From: Vulcanimicrobium sp035943995
Lineage (GTDB): Bacteria; Vulcanimicrobiota; Vulcanimicrobiia; Vulcanimicrobiales; Vulcanimicrobiaceae
Assembly: GCA_035943995.1 (NCBI GenBank)
Contig: DASZBS010000031.1
Coordinates: forward strand, 13,502 to 77,501
Length of the DNA: 64,000 bases
Direction: 5' to 3'
Part shown: positions 53,800-61,720 of the stretch, piece by piece
Numbering within the stretch: position 1 is the stretch's first letter
How the letters are laid out: the number at the start of each line of letters is the position of its first letter
Notes under the pieces: model-generated
Database searches by the model: none
The model's input: only the letters and a program-made list of their open reading frames with translations
Told to the model about the DNA's origin: nothing
Made by a program: the position numbers and the translations under genes

Positions 53800-54156
53800 G
53801 TGCAATTTTCACCCTCATCGGCAGAAACTCGTTCCATAGCGTATCGAATTAGGAACGGTGACACGCATATTTGGTACGGGCATGCCTATTCAGACGCTGC
53901 CGATGACCTCGTGGTGCTTTCGCAAGACGAGCGCGACCGCTGGGACCGTTTCACGCGCGTCACGGAACGCGTCCGGTTCGCCGCGGCTCACGCCGCCGTG
54001 CGGCACGTTACGCCGGCCGTCCTGGTGCGGCGCGAGAGCGCGCTCTCATGGTGCGACTGGCGCATCGAGGACGTCTCCGTAGCGGACGAGCTGTTCGCCG
54101 CGGTGGCGCGTCCCGCGGAGCACGCGCACGGACAAGTCATCGTGTTTCATCTTTGA
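53800..54156 (+). pseudogene. Internally deleted 4'-phosphopantetheinyl transferase
   Basis: 118 residues. The N-terminal half (T-H-I-W-Y-G, then L-S-Q-D-E-R-D-R-W-D-R-F, then A-A-A-H-A-A-V-R-H-V) looks like the start of a Sfp-type PPTase, and the end (S-W-C-D-W-R-I-E-D-V-S-V-A-D-E-L-F-A-A-V-A) looks like the C-terminal strand region of the same family. The middle, which would contain the S-H-S, G-V-D-x-E and W-x-x-K-E metal- and CoA-binding motifs (~100 residues), is missing at the V-R-H-V/T-P-A-V junction. As read it cannot be an active PPTase. The NRPS carriers must then be primed by an enzyme encoded elsewhere. Confidence 0.5.
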
Positions 54157-54184
54157 CGGCGGTCGTGACGGCGAGGGACGGGTC

Positions 54185-55009
54185 ATGCGCTTAGAAGGCA
54201 AGACTGCGGTCATCACGGGTGGTGGGCGCGGCATCGGGCGCGCGTGTGCGATCGCGTTCGCGCGCGAAGGCGCGAACATCGGCTTGGTGGACGTCTGTGC
54301 GAACATCGACGGTTGCCCGTACCCGCTCGCCACCCGCAGCCAGCTGCTCGCGACCGCCGCCGCGTGCCGCGATGCGGGCGCGAGCGTCATCGAGCTCGAA
54401 GGCGACGTGCGCGACGGGACGCGCATCGGCGAATGCATCGCGGCGGTCGCGCACCGCTATGGAACGGTGGACGTACTCGTCAACAACGCCGGCATCGTCG
54501 CGCCCTCCGGCAAGCCGGTCCACGAGACGGCGGAATCGGAATGGGCACTGATGCTCGACGTCGACCTGTCGGGCGCGTGGCGGGCGATGCGCGCGGTGCT
54601 GCCGCTCATGATCGAGCAGCGCGCCGGCAGTATCGTCAACGTCTCGTCGACCGCGGGCTTGGTGGGGTACCGATATTTCTCGGGCTACGTCGCCGCGAAA
54701 CACGGCTTGGTAGGGCTCACGCGCGCTGCGGCTCTCGACTACGCGCCGCTCGGTATTCGCGTCAACGCGCTTTGTCCGGGATCGGTTCGCGACGACACGG
54801 CGCTGGAAGGGCGCATGCTGCTAGAGATCGCGCGCGCGCTTCAGCTGCCGCTCGACGGTCACGAGCGCACCTTCGCCGAATCGCAGCCGATGCACAAGCT
54901 CGTCGAGGCGCACGATGTCGCGGCGGCGGCGGTATGGCTCGCCGCCGACGAGTCCAAGCACGTCACAGGCGCCGTGATCCCGGTCGACGGGGGCTTCACC
55001 TCCCGCTGA
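54185..55009 (+). CDS. Short-chain dehydrogenase/reductase, mycofactocin-dependent type
   Basis: 274 residues. NAD(P) motif T-G-G-G-R-G-I-G (11-18), N-N-A-G, catalytic Ser (V-S-S), Y-x-x-x-K (Y-V-A-A-K) and the end D-G-G-F-T. After the second strand there is an insertion, V-D-V-C-A-N-I-D-x-x-P-Y-P-L-A-T-R, which is characteristic of the mycofactocin-coupled SDR subfamily (nonexchangeable bound nicotinamide). Substrate unknown, typically an alcohol. No mycofactocin synthesis genes are in the window. Flanked by two gene remnants. Confidence 0.85.
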   Translation: MRLEGKTAVITGGGRGIGRACAIAFAREGANIGLVDVCANIDGCPYPLATRSQLLATAAACRDAGASVIELEGDVRDGTRIGECIAAVAHRYGTVDVLVNNAGIVAPSGKPVHETAESEWALMLDVDLSGAWRAMRAVLPLMIEQRAGSIVNVSSTAGLVGYRYFSGYVAAKHGLVGLTRAAALDYAPLGIRVNALCPGSVRDDTALEGRMLLEIARALQLPLDGHERTFAESQPMHKLVEAHDVAAAAVWLAADESKHVTGAVIPVDGGFTSR

Positions 55010-55044
55010 CACCAAACGGCTCATCTGCCGCTTCATCGGCGCCC

Positions 55045-55387
55045 GAGATTCGCCATTGTAGCGCCGTCGACGGCGTGGTTTCCGATTTCGTTACGGGGGC
55101 GGCGGAGACGCTCGTGGACGAAGCGCTCGAACGCGGTGACGTCGTGCTGGTCGAGGGACAAGGTTCGACCTGCATTTCCGGAACTGGTGCGCGTTCACGA
55201 AGAATTGATAGCCTACGTCAAGCGGGCCAACGTCGTCGCGATCGCGCTCGACACGTCGGCGCTCGACCCGGCCGGCGCCGCGCGCGCGATCTCCGACGCG
55301 GAACACGAGACGGGACTGCCGGCGGATGACCCCGTTCGCAATGGCGGCGACAAGCTCTGGGGGGCTATCGCGACGCTCGACGCTTGA
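55045..55387 (+). pseudogene. DUF1611 (DgcN-like) gene remnant with frameshift
   Basis: Two pieces in different frames. From ~55,045: E-I-R-H-C-S-A-V-D-G-V-V-S-D-F-V-T-G-A-A-E, then V-L-V-E-G-Q-G-S, the region around the V-E-G-Q-G-S loop of DUF1611 proteins. Then at about 55,175 the frame changes to F-P-E-L-V-R-V-H-E-E-L-I-A-Y-V, A-L-D-T-S-A-L and E-T-G-L-P-A-D-D-P-V-R-N-G, which fits the family C-terminus. The intervening part and the whole N-terminal half are gone. DUF1611 includes DgcN, involved in D-glutamate metabolism. Confidence 0.5.
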
Positions 55388-55445
55388 CGCTCGTACGTAC
55401 GTACGTTCGATGCGAGGGGCGTTCTGAGCATTTTTTTCGCACTGG

Positions 55446-55474
55446 TGTCGAAAGGTCGCGGGCTCGTTCGACGT
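55446..55474 (+). promoter_or_regulatory. Predicted ECF42 promoter upstream of the YCII/sigma operon
   Basis: TGTCGA (55,446-55,451), 17-base spacer, CGACGT (55,469-55,474), 35 bases before the first ATG. The same two hexamers at the same spacing occur upstream of the DoxX-like gene. TGTCGA is, as I recall, the -35 element reported for ECF42 sigma factors, and the operon encodes one, so autoregulation is likely. A short CGTACGTACGTACG palindrome lies just upstream at 55,392-55,405. Confidence 0.7.
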
Positions 55475-55508
55475 ATCGGTACACGCACCCGAAGACGGAG
55501 AGATATCG

Positions 55509-55919
55509 ATGCGATTCATGGTTCTGGTCAAGGCGACGAAAGACAGCGAGGCTGGGATCCTGCCCACCCGCGAGCAGCTCACGGAGATGGGGCAGTTCAA
55601 CGAGCAGCTCGTCAAAGACGGCGTGCTGCTCTCCTGCGATGGCCTGCAGGCGAGCGCGAAGGGCGCGCGCTTGCGGTTCGGCGGCGGCCGCCCGACCGTG
55701 ACCGACGGTCCCTTCGCGGAGACCAAGGAGCTGCTCGCCGGCTTCTGGATCGTGCAGGGCAAGTCCAAGGAAGAGGTCATCAGCCGCTTCATGTCCGTGC
55801 CGTTCGATCGCGGCGAAGAGATCGAGATCCGGCAGATTTTCGAACTCGATGACTTCGGCGACATCCTGCCGGCCGACGTGCGCGAACAAGAAGAGCGCCT
55901 GCGGAACGGCAGCAAGTGA
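55509..55919 (+). CDS. YCII/DGPF-domain protein
   Basis: 136 residues with a ferredoxin-like YCII fold and the name-giving motif T-D-G-P-F-A-E-T-K-E (about residues 74-83). DGPF proteins are the conserved genomic partners of ECF42 sigma factors; their biochemical role is not established. ATG follows GGAGAG with seven bases between. It overlaps the second DGPF gene by four bases (GTGA). Confidence 0.9.
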   Translation: MRFMVLVKATKDSEAGILPTREQLTEMGQFNEQLVKDGVLLSCDGLQASAKGARLRFGGGRPTVTDGPFAETKELLAGFWIVQGKSKEEVISRFMSVPFDRGEEIEIRQIFELDDFGDILPADVREQEERLRNGSK

Positions 55920-56260
55920 AGATCATCTCGATCTTCACGATCCCGCCTGCGAACGCGGGGGCACCGGGCCAGGACGAGATCGAGCGCATGGGCGCCTACA
56001 TCACCGAGTTGCGCGGGCGCGGCGTCCTCATCGATACCGGCGGCCGCGACAACGACATGTTCGAGAAGATCATGTCGCGGCGCGACGGCAAGACGACGGC
56101 GACCGACGGGCCGTTCACCGAGGCGAAAGAGATCGTGGGCGGTTACGCGCTGATGGACGTTCGCGACGTCGACGAAGCGACGGTGCTCACGGAGCGCTTC
56201 CTCGACATCATCGGCACCGGCACGTGTCATCTCCACGAAGTGGGGCCGACGCCGTTCTGA
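55916..56260 (+). CDS. YCII/DGPF-domain protein, second copy
   Basis: 114 residues, GTG start inside the stop of the first copy. Contains T-D-G-P-F-T-E-A-K-E (about 62-71) and G-G-Y-A-L-M-D. A tandem of two distinct DGPF proteins before an ECF42 gene is a common arrangement. The sigma gene starts four bases after its stop, so all three are co-transcribed. Confidence 0.9.
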   Translation: MKIISIFTIPPANAGAPGQDEIERMGAYITELRGRGVLIDTGGRDNDMFEKIMSRRDGKTTATDGPFTEAKEIVGGYALMDVRDVDEATVLTERFLDIIGTGTCHLHEVGPTPF

Positions 56261-56264
56261 CCGC

Positions 56265-57515
56265 ATGACGCCCGAGACCGATCTCGCGCTCGACGCGGTC
56301 TGGCGCATCGAGGCGCCCAAGCTGATCGCCGGCTTGACGCGCATCGTGCGCGACATCGGACGGGCGGAAGAGCTCGCGCAGGACGCGTTCGTCGCGGCGC
56401 TCACGCAGTGGCCGCGCGAAGGCGTTCCGCGCAATCCCGGAGCGTGGCTGATGACGACCGCGAAGCGGCGCGCGATCGATCTCGTGCGACGGGAAGCGTC
56501 GCGCGAGCGCAAGACCGAGGAGCTGGGCCGCGACGTCGCCGATGCTCCGGCCGGCGACGGATTCGATGCCGTCGACGCGGAGATCGGCGACGATTTGCTG
56601 CGCATGATGTTCGTCGTGTGCCATCCCATCTTGCCCGCCGAGGCGCGCGTCGCGTTGACGCTGCGCCTGCTCGGCAGCCTCACGGCGGGCGAGATCGCAC
56701 GCGCCTTCCTCGTCCCGGAACCGACGATCGCGCAGCGGATCGTGCGCGCGAAGCGCACGCTCGCCGAAGCGCGCGTCCCGTTCGAGCTTCCGCCCGTCGC
56801 GGAGCGCGCGCCGCGTCTGCGCTCGGTGCTCGAGTCGATCTATCTGATCTTCAACGAAGGCTACGCCGCGACGGCCGGTGAGGACGTGCTGCGGCCGGAA
56901 CTCGTCGAGGACGCGATGCGGCTGGGCCGCGTGCTCGCGGGCCTCATGCCCGAGGAGCCCGAGGTGCACGGGCTCGTCGCGCTGATGGAGATCCAGGCGT
57001 CGCGGATGGGCGCGCGCGTGGGCCCGTCGGGCGAGCCGATCTTGCTGAACGATCAGGACCGCGGGCGGTGGAACCACTTGCTGATACGGCGCGGTCTCGC
57101 GGCGCTGGAGCGCGCCGAGCGGCTCGGCGGGACGCTCGGCACGTACACGCTGCAGGCGGCCATCGGCGCGTGCCACGCGCGCGCCGGCACGTTCGCGCAA
57201 ACCGACTGGGGGCGCATCGCGGCGCTGTACGACGCGCTCGCGCAGCTCGCGCCGACGCCGGTGGTGCGGTTGAACCGCGCCGTCGCGATCGGCATGGCGT
57301 ACGGCCCGCAGGAGGCGCTCGAGCTGGTGGACGCACTGCGCGACGAGCCCACGCTGCGGGCGTACCATCTGCTGCCCAGCGTGCGCGGCGATCTGCTGTT
57401 CAAGCTCGACCGCCGCACCGAAGCGCGCGTCGAGTTCGAGCGCGCCGCGTCGCTCGCGCACAACGCGCGCGACCAGAAATATTTGCTCGAACGCGCGGCG
57501 GCCTGTCGATTCTGA
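56265..57515 (+). CDS. ECF42-family RNA polymerase sigma factor with C-terminal extension
   Basis: 416 residues. Sigma region 2 (~10-85, A-E-E-L-A-Q-D-A-F and P-G-A-W-L-M-T-T-A-K-R-R-A-I-D), region 4 (~115-175, L-T-A-G-E-I-A-R-A-F), then a ~230-residue SnoaL-free helical, TPR-like extension with I-Y-L-I-F-N-E-G-Y (about 193-201), typical of ECF42. The family has no classical anti-sigma factor and is controlled through the extension. Co-transcribed with two DGPF proteins. Two matching promoter motifs frame the unit. Confidence 0.92.
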   Translation: MTPETDLALDAVWRIEAPKLIAGLTRIVRDIGRAEELAQDAFVAALTQWPREGVPRNPGAWLMTTAKRRAIDLVRREASRERKTEELGRDVADAPAGDGFDAVDAEIGDDLLRMMFVVCHPILPAEARVALTLRLLGSLTAGEIARAFLVPEPTIAQRIVRAKRTLAEARVPFELPPVAERAPRLRSVLESIYLIFNEGYAATAGEDVLRPELVEDAMRLGRVLAGLMPEEPEVHGLVALMEIQASRMGARVGPSGEPILLNDQDRGRWNHLLIRRGLAALERAERLGGTLGTYTLQAAIGACHARAGTFAQTDWGRIAALYDALAQLAPTPVVRLNRAVAIGMAYGPQEALELVDALRDEPTLRAYHLLPSVRGDLLFKLDRRTEARVEFERAASLAHNARDQKYLLERAAACRF

Positions 57516-57532
57516 GCGGCACCGTTCGACGT
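57504..57532 (+). promoter_or_regulatory. Second predicted ECF42 promoter, upstream of the DoxX-like gene
   Basis: TGTCGA (57,504-57,509), 17-base spacer, CGACGT (57,527-57,532). The -35 overlaps the last codons of the sigma gene. Spacing and both hexamers equal those at 55,446-55,474. The downstream ATG-less gene starts at GTG 57,579, about 47 bases further on. Confidence 0.7.
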
Positions 57533-57578
57533 GTCGGTGAGGCGCAAAACAGCGCCCGCACCGCACGGAGAACCGCTC

Positions 57579-58055
57579 GTGAAGATCGTAACGACCGCCA
57601 CCCGCCTGCTGCTCGGAGCCGGCCTCGCCTTCGCCGGCGGCAGCATGTATTTCTTCGGCAACCCGCCGCCCCAGCCCGGACTCGCCGGCCAGTTCGACGC
57701 CGTGTTCTTCGCGTCGCACTACGCGCTGTTCGTCGGCGCGGTGCAGCTCGCGATCGGCGTGCTGTTGCTGCTGAACCGGTTCGTCCCGGTGGCGCTCGTC
57801 ATGCTCGCGGCGTTCGTCTACAACAGCTTTGCCTTTCACGCAACGATGGCGCCGAACTCGTTGTGGGCGCCGTTTGTCCTGATCGTGCTCGCGCTGCCGA
57901 CCGCGCTGCGCCATCGCACGGCGTTCGCGACCTTGTTGACCGCCGCACCGGGACTGTACCGGCCGGCGCCGCCGCGTAACGGGCGGCCGGCGGCGCATCA
58001 CGACGCGTCGCCGCCGTCAAATCGGTCTGCCGAACGTCCCGTGAACGTGGCGTAA
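57579..58055 (+). CDS. DoxX-like small membrane protein
   Basis: 158 residues with four predicted membrane helices (~5-20, 37-60, 64-80, 88-108) and a Pro/Arg-rich cytoplasmic tail. Resembles DoxX/DUF417-type integral membrane proteins; no catalytic motif is seen. GTG 57,579-57,581 with GGAG eight bases upstream is preferred, since an earlier in-frame GTG at 57,531 falls on the predicted -10 element. Likely a member of the ECF42 regulon. Confidence 0.75.
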   Translation: MKIVTTATRLLLGAGLAFAGGSMYFFGNPPPQPGLAGQFDAVFFASHYALFVGAVQLAIGVLLLLNRFVPVALVMLAAFVYNSFAFHATMAPNSLWAPFVLIVLALPTALRHRTAFATLLTAAPGLYRPAPPRNGRPAAHHDASPPSNRSAERPVNVA

Positions 58056-58155
58056 CATCGAAGCCCGGGTTCCTTTACGGCATCGACGCGATCGTTGACC
58101 ATGAGAGGTGGCCGAAGCCCGGTCGCAAGCGTTCATAAAAAGTATCCAATCAACC

Positions 58156-58184
58156 TTGATATGTTCATATATATATGTTATTTA
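58156..58184 (+). promoter_or_regulatory. Sigma70-like promoter of the mobile mystery pair
   Basis: TTGATA (58,156-58,161), 17-base spacer made mostly of AT repeats, TATTTA (58,179-58,184), 23 bases before the ATG. The region 58,135-58,215 is strikingly AT-rich in an otherwise GC-rich window. Confidence 0.45.
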
Positions 58185-58207
58185 TGGCTCTTAGAGGATA
58201 CTTATAT

Positions 58208-58687
58208 ATGAATTATAAGCAGGTTACACTCGCGCGGAAGCAATTAGAGCGGCGCCTCGCGCCGCTCCGAGAAATGATGCTTGTCCCTCCAAAAAGAGGC
58301 TGGATCCGAGCCATTCGGGAGTCCCTCGGTATGAGCAACCGCCAGCTTGCCATGCGCATGGGCGTCGCTCCCTCGCGTATTCCAGCCCTGGAGAGAGCGG
58401 AAGCTACCGGAGCAACCACGGTGAGGACGCTGCGCCAGGCTGCTTTGGCTATGAACTGCACCTTCGTCTATGCCTTTGTGCCGATAGAGCCGCTGGACGA
58501 CATCCTGCGCGCACGTGCGATCACGAAGGCGTGCAAGACCATTTCGCGCCTCGATCATACGATGCGCCTTGAGAATCAGGCAGTGATCAAATCAGATCTC
58601 GATGCCGAACTGCAGCGCATGGTCGAGCAGTTCGTATCCGGCGCGCTGCGAGGCCTATGGGACGACGAACCGGATCATCGTGTTTAA
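58208..58687 (+). CDS. Mobile mystery protein A (XRE-type HTH)
   Basis: About 159 residues from ATG 58,208 with AGAGGA upstream; a longer start at 58,175 is possible. Features R-R-L-A-P-L, then P-P-K-R-G-W-I-R-A-I-R-E-S-L-G-M-S (family signature) leading into a Cro/C1-type helix-turn-helix (S-N-R-Q-L-A-M-R-M-G-V-A-P-S-R-I), then a C-terminal F-V-Y-A-F-V-P. Always paired with mobile mystery protein B, with which it overlaps by eight bases. Probably the autorepressor/antitoxin of the pair. Confidence 0.88.
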   Translation: MNYKQVTLARKQLERRLAPLREMMLVPPKRGWIRAIRESLGMSNRQLAMRMGVAPSRIPALERAEATGATTVRTLRQAALAMNCTFVYAFVPIEPLDDILRARAITKACKTISRLDHTMRLENQAVIKSDLDAELQRMVEQFVSGALRGLWDDEPDHRV

Positions 58688-59270
58688 TCCTCCACTCGAG
58701 TCCGACGATGACGCGAACACGCCGCTCACTGACGCGGAACGGGACGGGCTCATCCCGTCCTACATCGCGCTGCGACATGAACTGAACGAAGCCGAGCAAG
58801 CCAATATCGGCGACGGACAACGTTGGGCCGAGTCTCGCCACCGTGATGTCCTCGATCGGAAGTTTCTGAGTGAGCTGCATCGGCGAATGTTCGGCGACGT
58901 ATGGCGTTGGGCCGGGCAGTACCGGACGACCGACCGCAATATCGGCGTCGAAGCGTACCGAATTGGCCCAGACGTGCAGCACGCCATCGACGATGCGCGA
59001 TATTGGGTTGAACACGACACATACCCGCCGGACGAAATTGCCGTGCGGTTCAGCCATCGCCTCGTTGAGATTCACCCTTTCCCCAATGGAAATGGGCGCT
59101 TTTCGCGACTTATCGGTGATCTACTCGCGCGCCAGCTTGGGAGGCCGCCATTCACGTGGGGACAGACAAATCTTGTCGACGACGGGAAAACCCGTGCGAA
59201 ATACGTCGAGGCACTACGGGCCGCCGACAAACATGATATCGAGCTAATACTGCTTTTTGCCCGTTCTTAA
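58680..59270 (+). CDS. Mobile mystery protein B (Fic domain)
   Basis: 196 residues from GTG 58,680, inside the end of protein A; earlier in-frame ATG lies deep in gene A and is unlikely. L-N-E-A-E-Q-A-N-I near residue 40 is family-typical, and the Fic motif H-P-F-P-N-G-N-G-R (about 140-148) is complete, so AMP transfer to a protein target is plausible. No S/T-x-x-x-E/G-N inhibitory helix is evident. Together with protein A this looks like a horizontally moving regulator/Fic, toxin-antitoxin-like module. Confidence 0.88.
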   Translation: MFNPPLESDDDANTPLTDAERDGLIPSYIALRHELNEAEQANIGDGQRWAESRHRDVLDRKFLSELHRRMFGDVWRWAGQYRTTDRNIGVEAYRIGPDVQHAIDDARYWVEHDTYPPDEIAVRFSHRLVEIHPFPNGNGRFSRLIGDLLARQLGRPPFTWGQTNLVDDGKTRAKYVEALRAADKHDIELILLFARS

Positions 59271-59332
59271 CTGTTCATTGCAAAGCGGCGATAGTAGAGG
59301 CGTTGAGCGTTTACATGCTAGACGACTTCTAA

Positions 59333-59470
59333 TCAATGTGCGGTGTCATCTGCGGAGGCGCGCGCTTGCTCGACGACAGCGATGAGTTCGCCGGCTTCTA
59401 CCTCGAAACGGCAGCCGCGGGCACATACCACATGGTCTGCTTCGCACGCGACAACGATGGGGCCGTCCAT
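59333..59470 (-). CDS. Possible small protein, unknown
   Basis: 45 codons from ATG 59,468-59,470 (an upstream ATG at 59,518 is also in frame). The product has three Cys (A-C-E, V-C-A-R-G-C) and an acidic helix ending in H; codon use follows the GC-rich pattern of real genes here. There is no clear ribosome binding site and no family I recognise. The rest of the gap 59,271-59,538 shows nothing. Confidence 0.3.
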   Translation of the reverse strand: MDGPIVVACEADHVVCARGCRFEVEAGELIAVVEQARASADDTAH

Positions 59471-59538
59471 CGTTACGTTACGCAGGGCGGGACGGTATGG
59501 ACATAACCAGCCGTTCAACCGGTCTCCCGGCGAACGTC

Positions 59539-60414
59539 CTACATATCACGCCAACACAGTGTCGCGCGCGCCGGATCGGTATCGCCGATCGAGTAGTAGA
59601 GGTCGAGCAGTCCGTCGCGCTCGATCACCGAGGCGCCGAAGGCGAGCTCGCGCTGGTCGGGCGCGTTACGCGATGCGCGCACGATCGGCTCGCGCGGGCG
59701 CGCGAGGACGCGCGCACAGTTTTGGTCGAGCGCACACCAGCCGATCTGCCAACGTCCCTGGCGATCGGCGCCATTGTAGATGAGCACCCGCGTTCCGTCC
59801 GGCGACGTCACGAAGGCCACCGGGCTGAGGTGCCATGAGTCGAAATGGTCCGGCCGCGGGTGGAGCACGTCGTCGCCGATCGTCCACGGGCCGGCAAGCG
59901 ACGGCGCAGTCGCGCTTCCGTTGAGCGACGCCTCGCGCTCGACCTCGAAGAACATCGTCCAGCCGCCGTCGCGGCGCACGAGCGTCGCCTCCTTGGCTTG
60001 CGGCGATGATGCGCCGACGAATACCGGACCGCGCTTGACGAGTGCACCCGATCGCGGGCCGTCGGCGCGCAAGAGCGTGCTGCGCTGCGCAGCCGGGTCC
60101 CAGCCGGAGTAGAACACCGTGACTCGATCGCCGTCCTCGACGACGGTCGGGTCTTCGACGCCGCCGCGGTCCACGTCGTCGGGACCCGGCACGAGCAGCG
60201 GCGCCTCGTCGAGCGCAAACGCCACGCCGTCGGACGAGCGGCCACGAAACGCGCGCGAGATCTTCTGCGCCGGGTCGTCGTCGCGCCGTGGAACCGCGCG
60301 CACGATGATCTCACTGCCGGTGGCGTACACGTACGGGCTTAGCACATACTCGCCGGCCGCGGCCGGTCCGCCTTCGAAGCGGAGCGGGACCGTCTCGACG
60401 ACCTCGAGCTTCAC
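59539..60414 (-). CDS. GH130/GH43-like five-bladed beta-propeller glycosidase or phosphorylase
   Basis: 291 residues from GTG 60,412-60,414, overlapping the SDR stop (GTGA). Repeating beta-propeller-like strands, G-V-E-D-P-T-V-V (the E-D-P element of the GH130/GH43 active site), F-Y-S-G-W, a K-E-A-T-L-V segment and D-L-Y-Y-S-I-G-D-T-D near the end. GH130 enzymes are mannosyl phosphorylases or hydrolases; this one is smaller than most, and its substrate is unknown. Coupled to an SDR similar to sugar dehydrogenases, which suggests sugar metabolism. Confidence 0.7.
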   Translation of the reverse strand: MKLEVVETVPLRFEGGPAAAGEYVLSPYVYATGSEIIVRAVPRRDDDPAQKISRAFRGRSSDGVAFALDEAPLLVPGPDDVDRGGVEDPTVVEDGDRVTVFYSGWDPAAQRSTLLRADGPRSGALVKRGPVFVGASSPQAKEATLVRRDGGWTMFFEVEREASLNGSATAPSLAGPWTIGDDVLHPRPDHFDSWHLSPVAFVTSPDGTRVLIYNGADRQGRWQIGWCALDQNCARVLARPREPIVRASRNAPDQRELAFGASVIERDGLLDLYYSIGDTDPARATLCWRDM

Positions 60415-61214
60415 GCGCCTTGGCCGGTGTTCTGCATGAGGCCGCCGTCGAGCGTGAAGCTCGACCCGCTCGCGTAGTCGCCGGCGGGAGAGGCGAGCCA
60501 GAGCACCAAGCCCGCAATCTCGTCCGGTTTCGCGGCACGGCGCAGCGGGATGGTCGCCTCGTCCTTGGCAAGCTGCTTGGGATCGTCCAAATCTTTCTGA
60601 TTCATCGGCGTCAATACCATGCCGGGCGCGACGTTGACCGCGGTGACGCAGTCGGGCGCGAGTTCGAGTGCGAGGCAACGCGTGAGGTTTCGCAAACCGC
60701 CCTTGCTCGCGCAATACTCGCTCGCGCCGGCGCGCGGCTGTTCCTCGTGGACCGAGGTGATGTTCACGATTTTTGCCCGCACCCCGCTGCGCGTCTCGTC
60801 GCGCGGCGGAAGTCGTCGCAGAAACGCGCGCGTGCAGAGGAACGGTCCCGTGAGATTGGTTTCGAGCGCGTCGTTCCAAGCTTCGAGCGTCATCTCACGC
60901 ACTGCGATGCCCCCGGCGTCGATGCCGGCGGAGTTCACGAGCAGCGTCACACCGCCGAGTGCGGCGCGCGCCGCGTCGAAATATGCCTCGACATCAGCCT
61001 CGTCGCGAACGTCCAGCCTGCGCACGAAGGCACGCACGCCGGCGGCCTCCACGTCGGTACGCGTACCGTCGGCGCCCGCCGCATCGTGCAAGTAGCTCAC
61101 GGCAACGTCGGCGCCGGCGGCGGCAAACGCGCGCGCCACGGCCGCGCCGATCCCCGAGTCGGAACCCGTAACGACGGCGACGCGGCCGGAAAGTGGACGA
61201 AGCGATACGTTCAC
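60411..61214 (-). CDS. Short-chain dehydrogenase, glucose-1-dehydrogenase-like
   Basis: 267 residues. T-G-S-D-S-G-I-G cofactor loop (16-23), N-S-A-G, T-S-V-H (catalytic Ser), Y-C-A-S-K (Tyr/Lys) and the end L-D-G-G-L-M-Q-N. Closest in pattern to glucose 1-dehydrogenase and 3-oxoacyl-ACP reductase-like SDRs, with H-E-E-Q-P after the Ser as in sugar dehydrogenases. Eight bases after the thioredoxin-like gene and overlapping the propeller gene, thus one operon. Confidence 0.88.
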   Translation of the reverse strand: MNVSLRPLSGRVAVVTGSDSGIGAAVARAFAAAGADVAVSYLHDAAGADGTRTDVEAAGVRAFVRRLDVRDEADVEAYFDAARAALGGVTLLVNSAGIDAGGIAVREMTLEAWNDALETNLTGPFLCTRAFLRRLPPRDETRSGVRAKIVNITSVHEEQPRAGASEYCASKGGLRNLTRCLALELAPDCVTAVNVAPGMVLTPMNQKDLDDPKQLAKDEATIPLRRAAKPDEIAGLVLWLASPAGDYASGSSFTLDGGLMQNTGQGA

Positions 61215-61221
61215 GTGCGCG

Positions 61222-61680
61222 TCATCGCTCCGCGATGAGTGACCGCACGGTGCGCTCGAGTTCCGTATCTTGCCCCTCGCCGACGAACGTCGCGCGCAGT
61301 TTCCCGTGCTTATCGAAGACGAGTTGCGTCGGCCACGCGCTCACGCCATAGGCCTTCCAAATCCGAAAGTCGTCGTCGAACACGACCGGCCAAACGATCC
61401 CCTGGTCCCGCAGCGCCATCACCACGTTTGCGTGGACGTGCTCGTCGGGGGTTTCGGGCGCGTGGACGCCGACGATCGTGAGATCCCGCGCGGAAATGCT
61501 TGCGTGCAGCTTCTTCAGCTCCGGCGTGACGTGCTTGCAATTGATGCAGCCGTACGTGAACACATCGACGATCGCGACGCGGCCGGCGGCCGGCGGCGGA
61601 CCCGACGTGTTTGCCCACGGAAGCGCGCTCAGGACAGGCGCGAGCGTGGTCGCGGCGGCGAACAACAGAGTCGCTATCAC
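61222..61680 (-). CDS. Exported thioredoxin-like (TlpA/DipZ C-terminal-like) protein
   Basis: 152 residues. A short hydrophobic N-terminus (A-T-L-L-F-A-A-A-T-T-L-A) suggests export or a membrane anchor. Thioredoxin fold with the redox motif Y-G-C-I-N-C-K-H (about 45-52), as in the thioredoxin domain of DipZ-like proteins, a cis-Pro (A-W-P-T-Q), and G-E-G-Q-D near the end. Likely a periplasmic thiol reductase or peroxide-linked redox protein. Confidence 0.85.
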   Translation of the reverse strand: MIATLLFAAATTLAPVLSALPWANTSGPPPAAGRVAIVDVFTYGCINCKHVTPELKKLHASISARDLTIVGVHAPETPDEHVHANVVMALRDQGIVWPVVFDDDFRIWKAYGVSAWPTQLVFDKHGKLRATFVGEGQDTELERTVRSLIAER

Positions 61681-61720
61681 GAGAATTCCTCCAGGGTTGA
61701 GAAGCGTATTGGTGTTCGCA

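Noticed and set aside
55392..55405. CGTACGTACGTACG palindrome as an operator
   Set aside because: A simple tetranucleotide run; no second copy near the other ECF42 promoter.
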